A DNA stretch of 64,000 nt from Nonomuraea aurantiaca. GTDB taxonomy: Bacteria > Actinomycetota > Actinomycetes > Streptosporangiales > Streptosporangiaceae. The stretch lies in contig NZ_JAIWNB010000002.1 of NCBI RefSeq assembly GCF_020215705.1, forward strand, positions 186,001-250,000. The letters run 5' to 3'. Below are positions 45,657 through 54,786 of this stretch, one piece after another. The notes below the pieces were generated by a model. It had not been told where the DNA came from. It did not search any database and was given only the letters and a program-made list of their open reading frames with translations. The first letter of the stretch is position 1. The number at the start of each line of letters is the position of its first letter. A program made the translations under genes and the position numbers.

Positions 45657-46781
45657 TTACTCCGTCCGGGTGAAGCGGCCAGGGCGGAAGTCCTCCAGGA
45701 GCGGGTGCCCGGTGCCGGTGAGCACCTCGTAGGCGGTGAGCTCGCCGGCGATCAGCCCCAGCGTCGCGCCCGAGTGGGTGAACGCCACATGGCATCCGGG
45801 CACCGACTCCAGCTCGCCGAAGACCGGCTCGCCGTCCGCCGGTATGGGTTTGCGGCCGAGTCGCCACGACGCCGCCTGGAGGGTGACATCGCCCTGGAGC
45901 AGGGCGGACGCCTCGGCGACGAGCTCCTTGACATACTTCTCGTCGATGGAGCAGGAGCCGTCGTCGTGCTCGGTGATGTGCTCCTCGTACCAGCTGTGGT
46001 CGATCGCGAACGTCGACCCGGGGTGGGGGCGCATCGCCGCGCGCGGCGTGTTCAGCACGGTCACGACCTCGGTCTCGACCGGCTCGGTGATGACGAGCAT
46101 GGACAAGGGGGACGCGTCCGGCAGGTCCACGCCGAGCTCCGCGAGCACCGCCGGGGTCTGCGCACCGCAGGCGGCCACGACGGCGTCGCCACGCCACGAC
46201 GTGCCGTCGGCGCCGCGCACTCCCCGTGCCCGGCCGTCCTCCACGAGCACCGAGCAGCGGCCCGCGCCGGTGACGAGCCGGCCCCCGCGGCGGACCAGCT
46301 CGTCCGCGAGCTCGCGGATCAGGTGGGGGAGGGAGACCCAGCCGTCACCCGGATTGTGGATCGCGAGGCCCGCGCCCACCTGGACCCCGCTGACCCGGTC
46401 GCTGGTGTCCGCGCGGCCGATGAGGTGCGACTCGTAGCCGCGAGCGACCTCGTGCGCGTGCCGTGCGCGGGTCGCCTCGGCCCCGTCGGGGGTCGTCCAC
46501 CACAGGCCGCCGTCGAAGCGCAGCCAGTCCCGGCTCGGGTCGGCGGCGAACAGGGTGCGGTAGCGGTCGATGCCGAGGATGCGCAGGAGATGGTACGAGC
46601 CGGACCGGACGCCCGCCGAGTTGAGCCAGGACAACGAACGTCCCGACGCGCCGCCGGCGAGCTCCGACTCGGTGACCAGGACGACGTCAGCGCCCCCGCG
46701 TACGAGGTGCACGGCGGTGGACACACCGAGGATGCCACCCCCGAGAACGACGACACGCCGGGCCGCGGTGTGGTCTGTCAT
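45657..46781 (-). CDS. FAD-dependent oxidoreductase (DAO/glycine-oxidase family)
   Basis: The product is 374 aa from ATG 46781, with CAGGAGTCAC upstream. The dinucleotide-binding motif VVVLGGGILGVSTAVHL is at residues about 10-26, then GGASGRSLSWLN, characteristic of D-amino-acid/sarcosine/glycine oxidases. The C-terminus 'HVAFTHSGATLGLIAGELTA' contacts FAD. Substrate unknown. It is divergent from the GlnX-like gene across 214 bp. Confidence 0.85.
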   Translation of the reverse strand: MTDHTAARRVVVLGGGILGVSTAVHLVRGGADVVLVTESELAGGASGRSLSWLNSAGVRSGSYHLLRILGIDRYRTLFAADPSRDWLRFDGGLWWTTPDGAEATRARHAHEVARGYESHLIGRADTSDRVSGVQVGAGLAIHNPGDGWVSLPHLIRELADELVRRGGRLVTGAGRCSVLVEDGRARGVRGADGTSWRGDAVVAACGAQTPAVLAELGVDLPDASPLSMLVITEPVETEVVTVLNTPRAAMRPHPGSTFAIDHSWYEEHITEHDDGSCSIDEKYVKELVAEASALLQGDVTLQAASWRLGRKPIPADGEPVFGELESVPGCHVAFTHSGATLGLIAGELTAYEVLTGTGHPLLEDFRPGRFTRTE

Positions 46782-46995
46782 GTGACTCCTGACTTCGTAG
46801 AGCGGATACGGGCACGTTAGATGACGTGCGACTGCCGACCGAACAGCGGCGAACCAGCCCTCTTCGCCGGCGCGACCGGCGGCCCCTCTTGCGGATCTGT
46901 CGCTTCCGCGGCCATGCTCGGATTTCCCAGCACAAGTCGTCCTCGGGAGGCGCGCTGCACACCAACGATCCCGGCGTCTCCCGCCGGAGCGGGCC

Positions 46996-48324
46996 ATGAC
47001 GGTGACGGCGACGCCTTCGACCGGGCGCAAGGAGTCGGTCTCCGGGCGGGTGCGTACGCTGGCCGGGCTGTCCCTTCTGGCGCTGGCGCTGCTGCTGGCC
47101 GCGATCCTGGGCGGCGCGGCGAGTACGGGCGCCGGCTTACGCACCATCGGGCATGACGCCGGGCCGCAGGTGCTCGCCACCACGGGCCTGTATCGGCAGA
47201 TGTCGGAGATGGACGCGCTGGTGGCCGAGACCCTGCTGCTGGGCAGCGAGTACGGCCCCCAGCAGCAGGCCGACCTGACCACCTATGACCAGCGGCGGCT
47301 GGAGATCTCCGAGAGCCTGCTCAAAGCGTACCGGCTGGCCCTGGACAATCCCGCCGAGCAACGTACGGTCGAGTCGCTGATCGAGGGGCTGGGCCGTTAC
47401 GAGCGGCTGGCAACCCAGGCGCGGCTGCTGGACGTGCAGTCCAAGCACACCGCGGGACAGCCGCCCGACAATGTGGTCCAGGCCTATCAGAAGGCCACCG
47501 ACCTCATGCACCGCGAACTGCTTCCCCAGGCCTACAACCTGACCTTGGAAACCGGGACGATCGTCCGGCGCGCGCACGTGGCCGAGCGCTCGACCACCTC
47601 GCTGGCCCGCTTCGCCGTCATCGTCACCGGGCTGCTCGCGCTGGCCTGCCTGCTGGGCCTGCAGACCTACCTGACCCGCAGGTTCCGCCGGGTCTTCGCG
47701 CCGGCCCTGGTGGTCGCCACCGTGCTCACCGGGGCCGGGCTGGTGACGGGCACGGCCCTGCTCAACCGGCAGGGCCAGGCGCTGGACGAGGCCAAGCGCG
47801 GCGGTTTCGACGCGGTGCTCACCTTGACCAGAGCACGGGCGATCAGCAAGAGCATGCACGGGGACCAGAACCGCTACCTGCTCGACCGCTTCCGCAGGGA
47901 CACCTACGAACACGCCTTCCTGGACAAGTCCCAGACGATCGCGGCCGTCGAGTCCACCAGCCTGCCCGACTACCAGAGCAAGCTGCGGGCCGACTTCCAG
48001 GGACTGCTCGGCAGCCTGACGGGCCAGGACCGGGAACGCCTCTTCGCCGTCTACCAGAAGTTCCAGCAGGCGGACGCGCGGATGCGGACCATGACGCCCG
48101 AAGCGGCGATCAAATACTGGGACGGCGAGCTCACCCAGACCTACGAAAGCTACGACAAGGTGCTGGAGGAGCTGGTCCGGCGGCACGAGTCCGACTTCGA
48201 GCGCGCCATCGACAGCGGCGACGGGGCCCTGGAGACGCTGTGGCGGTTGATCCCCGCCGGGCTGGCCGCCGGCGCCCTGCTCATCCTGGTCGGGATCTGG
48301 CCACGACTCAGGGAGTACCGGTGA
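46996..48324 (+). CDS. glnX: GlnX-like four-TM sensor protein
   Basis: The product is 442 aa. It has four membrane helices in two pairs: one near the N-terminus (about 22-42), two around 210-250, and one near the C-terminus (about 415-435). Each half has a long helical extracytoplasmic loop. No kinase or HAMP domain is present. Size, topology and a downstream glutamine-binding lipoprotein overlapping by GTGA match GlnX-GlnH of mycobacteria, which sense amino acids and steer PknG. pknG is not next to them here. Confidence 0.65.
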   Translation: MTVTATPSTGRKESVSGRVRTLAGLSLLALALLLAAILGGAASTGAGLRTIGHDAGPQVLATTGLYRQMSEMDALVAETLLLGSEYGPQQQADLTTYDQRRLEISESLLKAYRLALDNPAEQRTVESLIEGLGRYERLATQARLLDVQSKHTAGQPPDNVVQAYQKATDLMHRELLPQAYNLTLETGTIVRRAHVAERSTTSLARFAVIVTGLLALACLLGLQTYLTRRFRRVFAPALVVATVLTGAGLVTGTALLNRQGQALDEAKRGGFDAVLTLTRARAISKSMHGDQNRYLLDRFRRDTYEHAFLDKSQTIAAVESTSLPDYQSKLRADFQGLLGSLTGQDRERLFAVYQKFQQADARMRTMTPEAAIKYWDGELTQTYESYDKVLEELVRRHESDFERAIDSGDGALETLWRLIPAGLAAGALLILVGIWPRLREYR

Positions 48325-49121
48325 GAAAGCTGCTGATCTGCCTGACGCTCCTGCTCACCGCCTGCGGCGCGGCGCGGCCGGAATCCCTTGTGGACAAGGA
48401 CGAGCTGATCGTCGCCATCCGCTCCGACGTCCCGCTGATCAGTTTCAAGGGGAAGGACGGCTCGTACGACGGCTTCAACATCGACGTGGCCAAATATCTC
48501 ATCTCCCGGCTGGGCAAGAAGATCCACTGGCTGGAGATCACCGCCGGAGACCAGCTCACCGTGCTCACGCAGGGGCGTGCCGACCTGGTCTTCGCCCACA
48601 TGTCGGTCACCCCGGAGCGGAAGAAGGTGATCGACTTCGCCGGACCGTACCACGTCGACTTCCAGGACATCGCCGTACGGCCGGCCGACAAGGACGTCAT
48701 CCGCGACGTCCGCGACCTGGAGGGCCGCAAGATCTGCTGGGTGCGTGGCACGAACATCGCCCAGCGGATCATCGACGAGCGCCGGGTGAAGGCGATCGCC
48801 GTCCCCGCACCCGACTACAACGTCTGCCTGGACATGATCAAGGACGGCAGGATCGACGCCATCTCCACCAACAGCCAGATCCTGGCGGGGCTGCTCACCA
48901 AGCCGGGCGTCGATCTGCACCTGGTCGGCGCTACTTTCAACGAGCAACGTACGGCGATCGGCATCCGCAAGGGCGATGTGGACGGCTGTGAGGAACTCAA
49001 CCGGGCCATCACCGAGATGTACCAGGACGGCACGGCGAACATGTTGCTGGACAAGTGGTTCGGCAAGTCGGGCATCGACCTGTCGGTGGTCTCGGTCCCA
49101 CAGTTCGAGGGCTGCTCCTAG
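48321..49121 (+). CDS. glnH: GlnH-like amino-acid-binding lipoprotein
   Basis: The product is 266 aa from GTG 48321, overlapping glnX. The lipobox ends LLTAC (Cys15). The protein has the family-3 solute-binding fold: 'LIVAIRSDVPLISFKGKDGS', 'YDGFNIDVAKYL', 'KVIDFAGPYHVDFQDIAV', 'GRKICWVRGTNIAQRI', 'RTAIGIRKGD'. No permease or ATPase genes are linked, so it probably acts as a receptor for GlnX, not as an importer subunit. Confidence 0.8.
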   Translation: MRKLLICLTLLLTACGAARPESLVDKDELIVAIRSDVPLISFKGKDGSYDGFNIDVAKYLISRLGKKIHWLEITAGDQLTVLTQGRADLVFAHMSVTPERKKVIDFAGPYHVDFQDIAVRPADKDVIRDVRDLEGRKICWVRGTNIAQRIIDERRVKAIAVPAPDYNVCLDMIKDGRIDAISTNSQILAGLLTKPGVDLHLVGATFNEQRTAIGIRKGDVDGCEELNRAITEMYQDGTANMLLDKWFGKSGIDLSVVSVPQFEGCS

Positions 49122-50128
49122 ACGGGCGGTCGGGCGATCTCCGTGCTGAACCTGTCGACGAGTGCCTGTTTGGCGCGCCCGGCGACCTCCACGTCGTACG
49201 AGACCAGCTTGACCGTCGCCGGGTCGGCCGCCTTGGAGTGCGCCGGCACCGTGGTGTTGGTGGGCAGGGCGTAGAAGTTCACCAGCGGCCCCAGCCGCTG
49301 GGATTCTCCGCTCAGGGCCCAGTCGACGTACTTGCGTGCGCTGTCGGGGTTGTGCGCCCCGGCCAGTACGGCCAGGCCGCCGAGCTCGTAACCGGTGCCC
49401 TCCTGCGGGAAGGTCACCTGCAGGTTCGGATAGCCCTGCTCCTGGGCGGCGACGCAGTCGTGGGAGAAGACGACGCCGACCGCCGCCTCCTCCTTGGCCG
49501 CCTGCAAGGCGGCCGCGCTGCCGGAAGAGTTGTATCTCAGTACGTTCGGGTGGAGGCCGCGCAGGTAGCCGAGTGCCTTGTCCTGGTCGCGGCCGTTGAG
49601 CTCCACCTGCGTCCACAGGGCGGTGTAGGCGGTTCCGGACGTGGCCGGGTGGGCGATGGCGACGCTGCCGCGCAGTCGCTCGTCCAGGAGTTCCCGCCAG
49701 GAGTGGATCGGCTGCATGCCGCGCTTGGCCAGCTCCTTGGTGTTGTTGCAGAAGGCCAGCACGCCGGCGTAGATCCCGCTCCAGGCATACTCCGGATCAG
49801 CCCAGCCGTGCCGGATTTCACCGGCTTTTTCGGATTTGTACGGCGCTAGCAGTCCCTGACTCTTGGCGGCCACGTAGGAATCGGCCGGACCGCCATGCCA
49901 GACGTCGAACTCCTGCCGCGCCCTGGCCGCCTTGATCCGCTCCAGCGCCTCCCCACTCGACAGCCGGACGTATTCGGCCTCCACGCCGGTGGAATCGGAG
50001 AACCTCTTGACCATCATCGCGCACCATCGCTCGCTCGCACCGCACGCGACCGTGATCTTGTCCCGCCTCGGCGTCGAACAGCCCGCGGCCAGCAGAATCG
50101 CGATCAATGCGATGGCCAACGGCCTCAT
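49118..50128 (-). CDS. Family-1-type extracellular solute-binding lipoprotein (Fe3+/AfuA-like)
   Basis: The product is 336 aa from ATG 50128, with a lipobox ending LAAGC (Cys17). It has the fold of iron/thiamine/2-aminoethylphosphonate-type binding proteins: 'KITVACGASERWCAMMVKRF', 'GVEAEYVRLSSGEALERIKA', 'DVWHGGPADSYVAAKSQGLL', 'EEAAVGVVFSHDCVAAQEQG'. It stands alone without permease genes. It converges with the GlnH gene, and the two stop codons share a CTAG. Confidence 0.82.
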   Translation of the reverse strand: MRPLAIALIAILLAAGCSTPRRDKITVACGASERWCAMMVKRFSDSTGVEAEYVRLSSGEALERIKAARARQEFDVWHGGPADSYVAAKSQGLLAPYKSEKAGEIRHGWADPEYAWSGIYAGVLAFCNNTKELAKRGMQPIHSWRELLDERLRGSVAIAHPATSGTAYTALWTQVELNGRDQDKALGYLRGLHPNVLRYNSSGSAAALQAAKEEAAVGVVFSHDCVAAQEQGYPNLQVTFPQEGTGYELGGLAVLAGAHNPDSARKYVDWALSGESQRLGPLVNFYALPTNTTVPAHSKAADPATVKLVSYDVEVAGRAKQALVDRFSTEIARPPV

Positions 50129-50307
50129 CGCCACTCCAAAGGGTTCGCCGACGTCTCGCCCACGTGCCGATCCCATTCGACACTCCGTCACGAGAGTCGC
50201 GCAACCGATCTCCACCTGTGGCCGGGCGGGGGTGGGAGGGGGGTGGCCACGGGAAAAACCCAGGCGACAACCACAACAATAGTCCCCCAACCTAACCCCA
50301 CCTGTGG

Positions 50308-50349
50308 CCGGCCGGTTCACGCTTGGCTGACCAAGCGTGAACCGGCCGG
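50308..50349 (-). terminator. 19-bp perfect hairpin after the oxidoreductase gene
   Basis: CCGGCCGGTTCACGCTTGG (50308-50326) pairs with CCAAGCGTGAACCGGCCGG (50331-50349) around CTGA. It lies 11 bp past the stop of the minus-strand gene at 50360. No T-run is visible. The segment between it and 50129 should hold the promoter of the binding-protein gene. Confidence 0.8.
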
Positions 50350-50359
50350 TCTACCACGT

Positions 50360-51463
50360 CTACGTCAGCGTGGCGGCAAGCGGGTCCCAGTCGTCGGGGA
50401 GCGGCGGTGGGGTGGGTGACGTGGTGTGCAGGCGGCGCGCCTCGCCGTCCTCTCCGGCGTCTCCGATGGCGGTCATGATCTCCAGTACGTGCTGGGCGAG
50501 CGCGCCCGAGGCCCGGTGCGGGGTCCCGGCACGCAGCGACCTGGCCATGTCCAGGACGCCCAGGCCGCGCCCGGCCGTCGTACCCGTGACGGGCAGTCCC
50601 CGCCACTCGGCGTCATGCGGGCCCCGGGCCAGCAGCGGCCCCTCGAAGGTGTTGGGGTCGGGCAGCGACAGCGCTCCCTCGGTGCCGATGATCTCGATCA
50701 TCTCCCGCCGGATGGGCGAGTCGAAGCTGAACGTCGTGGTCGCGCTGGCGCTGCCCGCGAAGTCGATCAGCGCGTTGACGTGCGTGGGAACCTCCACCGC
50801 GAACGCCGTACCCGCCTTCGGCCCAGAACCGATCACCCGGTGGTCGCGGGCCCGCCGGGTGCTGGCCGCGACGCGGGCCGCCGGGCCGAGCAGGGCGACG
50901 AGGGTGGTCAGGTAGTAGGGGCCCAGGTCGAACAGGGGACCGGCGCCACGCTGGTAGAGGAACTCGGGATTGGGGTGCCACGACTCGGGGCCAAGGCTCT
51001 GGAAGGCGGCCGTGACGCCCACCGGGGTGCCGATGAGGCCGGAGGCGAGCGCCTTGGCCGCCGACTGGAGCCCCGCGCCGAGGAAGGTGTCGGGGGCGTT
51101 GCCGACGAGCAGGTCGAGGTTCGCCGCCTCCGCGGTGACCTTGGCCGCCTCGTCCATGTCCAGGGCCAGCGGCTTCTCGCTGTACACGTGCTTGCCCGCG
51201 CGCAGCGCCGCGAGCGCCACGGCGGCGTGCGCGGCCGGGATCGTCAGGTTGACGACGATCTCCACCTCCGGCACCGCCAGTACGGTCTCGACGGTGCCGG
51301 AGACCGGCACCCCGTGCTCGCGCGCGGCGGTCGCGGCCCTGGCCGTGTCGAGGTCGGCGATCCCGAGCACGCGGACGTCGGGGAAGGAGGACAGCTGACG
51401 GAGATAGGTGCCGCTGATCACACCGGCGCCGACGATGGCGACGCCTACGGGTCCGGAGCTCAT
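50360..51463 (-). CDS. Gfo/Idh/MocA-family oxidoreductase
   Basis: The product is 367 aa from ATG 51463, overlapping the upstream gene as ATGA. The N-terminal Rossmann domain has VGVAIVGAGVISGTYLRQL; the catalytic Lys sits in KHVYSEKPLALD; the C-terminal alpha/beta domain has 'GAGPLFDLGPYYLTTLVALL'. These NAD(P)-dependent enzymes oxidise sugars or inositols. Co-transcription with a TIM-barrel isomerase suggests a small carbohydrate catabolic unit. Confidence 0.9.
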   Translation of the reverse strand: MSSGPVGVAIVGAGVISGTYLRQLSSFPDVRVLGIADLDTARAATAAREHGVPVSGTVETVLAVPEVEIVVNLTIPAAHAAVALAALRAGKHVYSEKPLALDMDEAAKVTAEAANLDLLVGNAPDTFLGAGLQSAAKALASGLIGTPVGVTAAFQSLGPESWHPNPEFLYQRGAGPLFDLGPYYLTTLVALLGPAARVAASTRRARDHRVIGSGPKAGTAFAVEVPTHVNALIDFAGSASATTTFSFDSPIRREMIEIIGTEGALSLPDPNTFEGPLLARGPHDAEWRGLPVTGTTAGRGLGVLDMARSLRAGTPHRASGALAQHVLEIMTAIGDAGEDGEARRLHTTSPTPPPLPDDWDPLAATLT

Positions 51464-52203
51464 GAACCGCTCAGCTCGGTGAGGTAGGCGTGGCTGCCCG
51501 CGAGCGCCTCGAAGATGTCGCCCGCGCAGCTGTCGAGCTCCACGATCCGCCAGGTGTCCGGGCTGGCCGCGAGGATGTCCGCCACCGGCATGACGCCCTG
51601 TCCCACGGCCACGTGCGGCTCCTCCTTGACGCCCGGACCGTCCTTGACGTGCAGCGCCAGGATCCGGGAGGAAAGGTCGCGCAGCAGGGCGGGCACATCG
51701 GCGCCGCCCACGGCGGCCCAGTAGGTGTCGATCTCCAGGAACACCTCCGGAGCCAGCAGGTCGGCGAGGGCCTCCAGGGCGTGCCGGCCGTCGATCCGCG
51801 GCTCGATCTCCCACCAGTGGTTGTGGTAGCCGATCCGCATGTCGTACGCGGCCGCCTGCTCGGCCAGGCCGTTCAGCAGGTCGGCGGTCCTCGACAGGCC
51901 ATCGCGCGTGGTGAACTCCTCATGCGCGATGCCACCCGGGATGATCACCAGGTCGGTGCCCACGGTGGCGATGGCGTCGAAGACCTCGGCCGGCTCCTTG
52001 CTGAGCAGCGCGTAGGCGTGCGTGCTCGACACGGCCAGCCCGAGGTCGTCGGCCACCTGCCGGAAGCCCTTGGGATCGCCGGTCGGGTCGAAGGGCTCGA
52101 CGGCCCCGTAACCGATTCCGGCTATCCGGCGCAGCACGTCATCACGGTCGGCGGCCAGTTGGTCCCTTACGGAGTAGAGCTGCACACTGAGCGGCTTGGT
52201 CAT
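51460..52203 (-). CDS. Sugar phosphate isomerase/epimerase-like TIM barrel
   Basis: The product is 247 aa, a xylose-isomerase-like TIM barrel (AP_endonuc_2/IolE family). Features: 'SVQLYSVRDQLAADRDDVL', 'GYHNHWWEIEPRIDG' (metal-binding His/Glu), 'EVFLEIDTYWAAVGGADVP', 'LHVKDGPG'. It probably isomerises or epimerises a keto-sugar or inosose. First gene of a two-gene operon with the Gfo/Idh/MocA enzyme. Confidence 0.88.
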   Translation of the reverse strand: MTKPLSVQLYSVRDQLAADRDDVLRRIAGIGYGAVEPFDPTGDPKGFRQVADDLGLAVSSTHAYALLSKEPAEVFDAIATVGTDLVIIPGGIAHEEFTTRDGLSRTADLLNGLAEQAAAYDMRIGYHNHWWEIEPRIDGRHALEALADLLAPEVFLEIDTYWAAVGGADVPALLRDLSSRILALHVKDGPGVKEEPHVAVGQGVMPVADILAASPDTWRIVELDSCAGDIFEALAGSHAYLTELSGS

Positions 52204-52363
52204 TCTCAGCTCCCCTGGTGCTTTTAGTCCACAATCTGCACATAATCCTCTGGGGTGGATCAGGCATCGTCAAGGGAGTACGGCCCGTCGTCCCACCAGT
52301 CGGGACACCCTCACGGGACGGCCATCGTCGCGGGTCGGGTCGTTCTCGACTGACGGGTGAGTC

Positions 52364-53263
52364 TCACCGGTCGGTGGCGAGTGCCGACGCGAGGATGTCC
52401 ACGAGGAGGGCGGCCTGTGCGCCGTCCTGGTCGAGGTCGGGGTCGAAGATGGTGATCTCCAGGCCTGCGGCCCCCGGGAAGCCGAGCAAGCCACGGAGCA
52501 GCCCGGCCAGGCCGTCGGCGCCGGGTCCGCCGGGCGTGGGGGAGTCGACCGCGGGCAGCACCGAGGGGTCGAGCACGTCGGCGTCGACGTGGATCCAGAA
52601 GCCGTCGAGGTCGTCGCGGACCAGCACCTTCCTGGCGATGTCGAGGGTGCCGGGGCCGAGGTCGGCGGCGGGCACGTAGGCGAGACCGGACTCCTTGACG
52701 TCCCGCAGGTCCTCCTCGTCGCGGACGCCGAGCACGATCACGTCCTCATCGGCCACGTACGGGCGCAGGCCGCCGATGTCCGTCAAGTAGTCGTCGCCAC
52801 GCCCGGTCACCAGGGCGAGGTCCTCCCCGGCCGCGGAGCCCACGTGCGGGGAGTTACCGAGGTGGCGGAAGTCGGCATGGGCGTCCAGGTACGCCAGGCC
52901 GTACCGGCCTGCTTCGCGCAGCGCGATGGCCGGGCCGAGCAGGATCGAGCAATCACCGCCGAGGACGATGGGGAAAGCCCCCGACTCGCGGACGGCGGCG
53001 ACGCGGTCGGCCAGCTTCCTGGCGTACGCGGCGATCGCCGGACCGTTGCGGACGCCGTCGCCCGGCTGCCAGGTGGACACATAGCGAGGCGGAACCACCG
53101 CGCCCGCGTCACTCGCGCCGATCCGCTCCCGCAGCCCGGCGTCGCGGAGCGCCCACGGGGCCTTGTAGCAGCCGGGGATCACGCCGGGGACCGGCGGGCG
53201 GAGGCCGAGGTTGGACGGGGCGTCGAGGATGGCGAATCTTGTGTCAGGAGTTATAGTGTGCAT
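52364..53263 (-). CDS. Arginase/agmatinase-family ureohydrolase with Cys in place of a metal-site His
   Basis: The product is 299 aa from ATG 53263 with only a weak ribosome-binding site. Mn-binding motifs: GGDCS (usually GGDHS), DAHADF and HVDADVLDP. The first His ligand is Cys here, a variation I recall in some actinobacterial arginase-like proteins, so activity on arginine is not assured. It is divergent from the CGNR regulator with a 29-bp gap, so they likely share an operator. Confidence 0.85.
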   Translation of the reverse strand: MHTITPDTRFAILDAPSNLGLRPPVPGVIPGCYKAPWALRDAGLRERIGASDAGAVVPPRYVSTWQPGDGVRNGPAIAAYARKLADRVAAVRESGAFPIVLGGDCSILLGPAIALREAGRYGLAYLDAHADFRHLGNSPHVGSAAGEDLALVTGRGDDYLTDIGGLRPYVADEDVIVLGVRDEEDLRDVKESGLAYVPAADLGPGTLDIARKVLVRDDLDGFWIHVDADVLDPSVLPAVDSPTPGGPGADGLAGLLRGLLGFPGAAGLEITIFDPDLDQDGAQAALLVDILASALATDR

Positions 53264-53292
53264 ACTCGTGACGGTAGCAGGAGGGGTCGGAG

Positions 53293-53829
53293 ATGCGCCA
53301 GTTCGTCGATACGGGGTTGGTGGCGTTGGATCTGGCCAACACATGGGACGAATACCTGGACGAGCCGGAGCGGCTGCCGGACCCTGCGGCGCTGCGGCGG
53401 TTCTGCGAGGAGTTCGGCGAACTTCCTGGTGAGGAGCCCAATCCGGACGCCCTGGCCGCTGTGCGGGAGATGCGCGGGCGGTTGCGGGCCGTGCTGGCCT
53501 GCGAGCCGCCGGAGCGGACACGGGCGCTGGCCCGGTTCGCGGCCGGGCTGGCGGCGCGTGCGGACGTCGAGGATGTGGACGGGGTGCCGGTGCTGCGGTT
53601 CGTGGCGCTGGACGGCGCGGGGACGGCGGACCGGCTGGCGGTGCGTGCGGTGCGCGAGCTGCTCGACGTCGCCGCCGCGGGGGATTGGGTACGGCTGCGC
53701 CTGTGCGCCGCCTCGCCGTGCCGCGACGCCTTCATCGACCGGAGCCGGCCGGGGCGGCGGCAGTTCTGCTCGGCCCGGTGCGCCAACCGCGCCCACGCCG
53801 CCGCCTCCCGCGCCCGCCACCGCACCTGA
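53293..53829 (+). CDS. CGNR zinc-finger regulator (ABATE domain)
   Basis: The product is 178 aa from ATG 53293, with GGAGGGGTCGGAG upstream. The N-terminal ABATE (stress-response) domain has 'DLANTWDEYLDEPERL'. The C-terminal zinc finger reads CAASPCRDAF, then RQFCSARCANRAHAAASR (the CGNR motif as CANR). It is a DNA-binding protein that probably controls itself and the divergent arginase-like gene. Confidence 0.88.
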   Translation: MRQFVDTGLVALDLANTWDEYLDEPERLPDPAALRRFCEEFGELPGEEPNPDALAAVREMRGRLRAVLACEPPERTRALARFAAGLAARADVEDVDGVPVLRFVALDGAGTADRLAVRAVRELLDVAAAGDWVRLRLCAASPCRDAFIDRSRPGRRQFCSARCANRAHAAASRARHRT

Positions 53830-54196
53830 CCGGCTCTCCACGCGTCCTGGCTATGGACCAGGCTCAGCGGCTTGAAATCTGATGCATGTGTCGTGAAATG
53901 CGGCGAGGCGCCCTCTGAGCTGGGAAGATTGGAGTTCTCTACGCTTCAATCAGCCAGTTCGGGAAGGCGCCTCGTAAGTGCGATTCTCCCATGCTGCGAG
54001 CAATACTCACGTGATCTTCGGCGAAGAGCACCTGATCCCCTACGGCGGCCTGGGTCGGCCGCGAGTGGTCGCTGGTGCTTGGCAAGGTTGCTGCACTTTA
54101 CTGCCGCATCGCGCCGACGGGCGGAATCAAGCGTGACTTTGGGAACGGGTTTGAATCACGCCTGAATCTCGTCCGGGAGCGGGATGATCGATGACG
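53830..54196. other. Intergenic patch with decayed IS sequence
   Basis: CGAGGCGCC (53904-53912) and GGCGCCTCG (53966-53974) form an inverted repeat. The transposase-like fragment follows at 53987. The rest has no convincing gene. Confidence 0.45.
53987..54130 (+). pseudogene. Possible IS1380-type transposase N-terminal remnant
   Basis: A frame without start reads SHAASNTHVIFGEEHLIPYG, then GL, before coding similarity is lost. The pattern 'FDEEHLIPYGGL' is typical of IS1380-type transposases near the N-terminus. No DDE motifs remain. Identity is by eye only. Confidence 0.4.
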
Positions 54197-54532
54197 TTAC
54201 ATGGTCTCGTACGATGCTCTGGCGACGTGACACGCGGCGGGGTCACCGTAGGCGTTGGACGGCGGCGAACCCCCCTGACCGGAAGATCGGTATATCCAGG
54301 GCCCGTAAATGGTTTTCGTGTAGGGCCAGGAGCCACTGTTACATTCGGCTCTCACTCGATAATAGCCGAATCCTGACTGGCAGGAAGCCGTGGCGAAGTT
54401 CTCGCCTGTATTCACGTCGGCATAGCAGTCCCACACTGAAGCGTTAGCAGGGGCGCTGCCCACCGTAGCCGGGATCGCCAGGAAGGCGGCAGCCAGCGAT
54501 GCGCCGACCACTATCTTTTGTGAGAGCGTCAT
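54197..54532 (-). CDS. Small secreted Cys-containing protein
   Basis: The product is 111 aa from ATG 54532, with GGGAGGAAGC upstream. Signal peptide MTLSQKIVVGASLAAAFLAI, cleavage near ANA-SV. The mature part of about 80 residues has four Cys (two likely disulfides), many Tyr and Gly, and 'YYRVRAECNSGSWPYTKTIY'. Such small exported proteins are common in filamentous actinomycetes. Function unknown. Confidence 0.8.
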   Translation of the reverse strand: MTLSQKIVVGASLAAAFLAIPATVGSAPANASVWDCYADVNTGENFATASCQSGFGYYRVRAECNSGSWPYTKTIYGPWIYRSSGQGGSPPSNAYGDPAACHVARASYETM

Positions 54533-54786
54533 GCTTCCTCCCGAGGGTTAAATGATTACGGTAACAACTGTTGCCATCGCGTCTTTGATAAAAAGTAGAG
54601 GTCAACGTGGTATGCGCACGGCCCCATACTTGCCAGATTGCGAGCTGCTCGTACGATTCTGGCAAGCTGCCGGATCGGCGGCTATCCCGTATCCGCCGAC
54701 GTATTTCGTTCAATGGATTGACGGAATCAGCGCAGACTGCTACCCAGGGCCGACCTACCGGGCGAACTTTCACCGCAGTCGTTCCT
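54533..54786. other. Promoter region of the small secreted gene
   Basis: AT-richer stretch (54545-54620) with no convincing gene; probably the promoter of the minus-strand secreted-protein gene. Confidence 0.4.
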
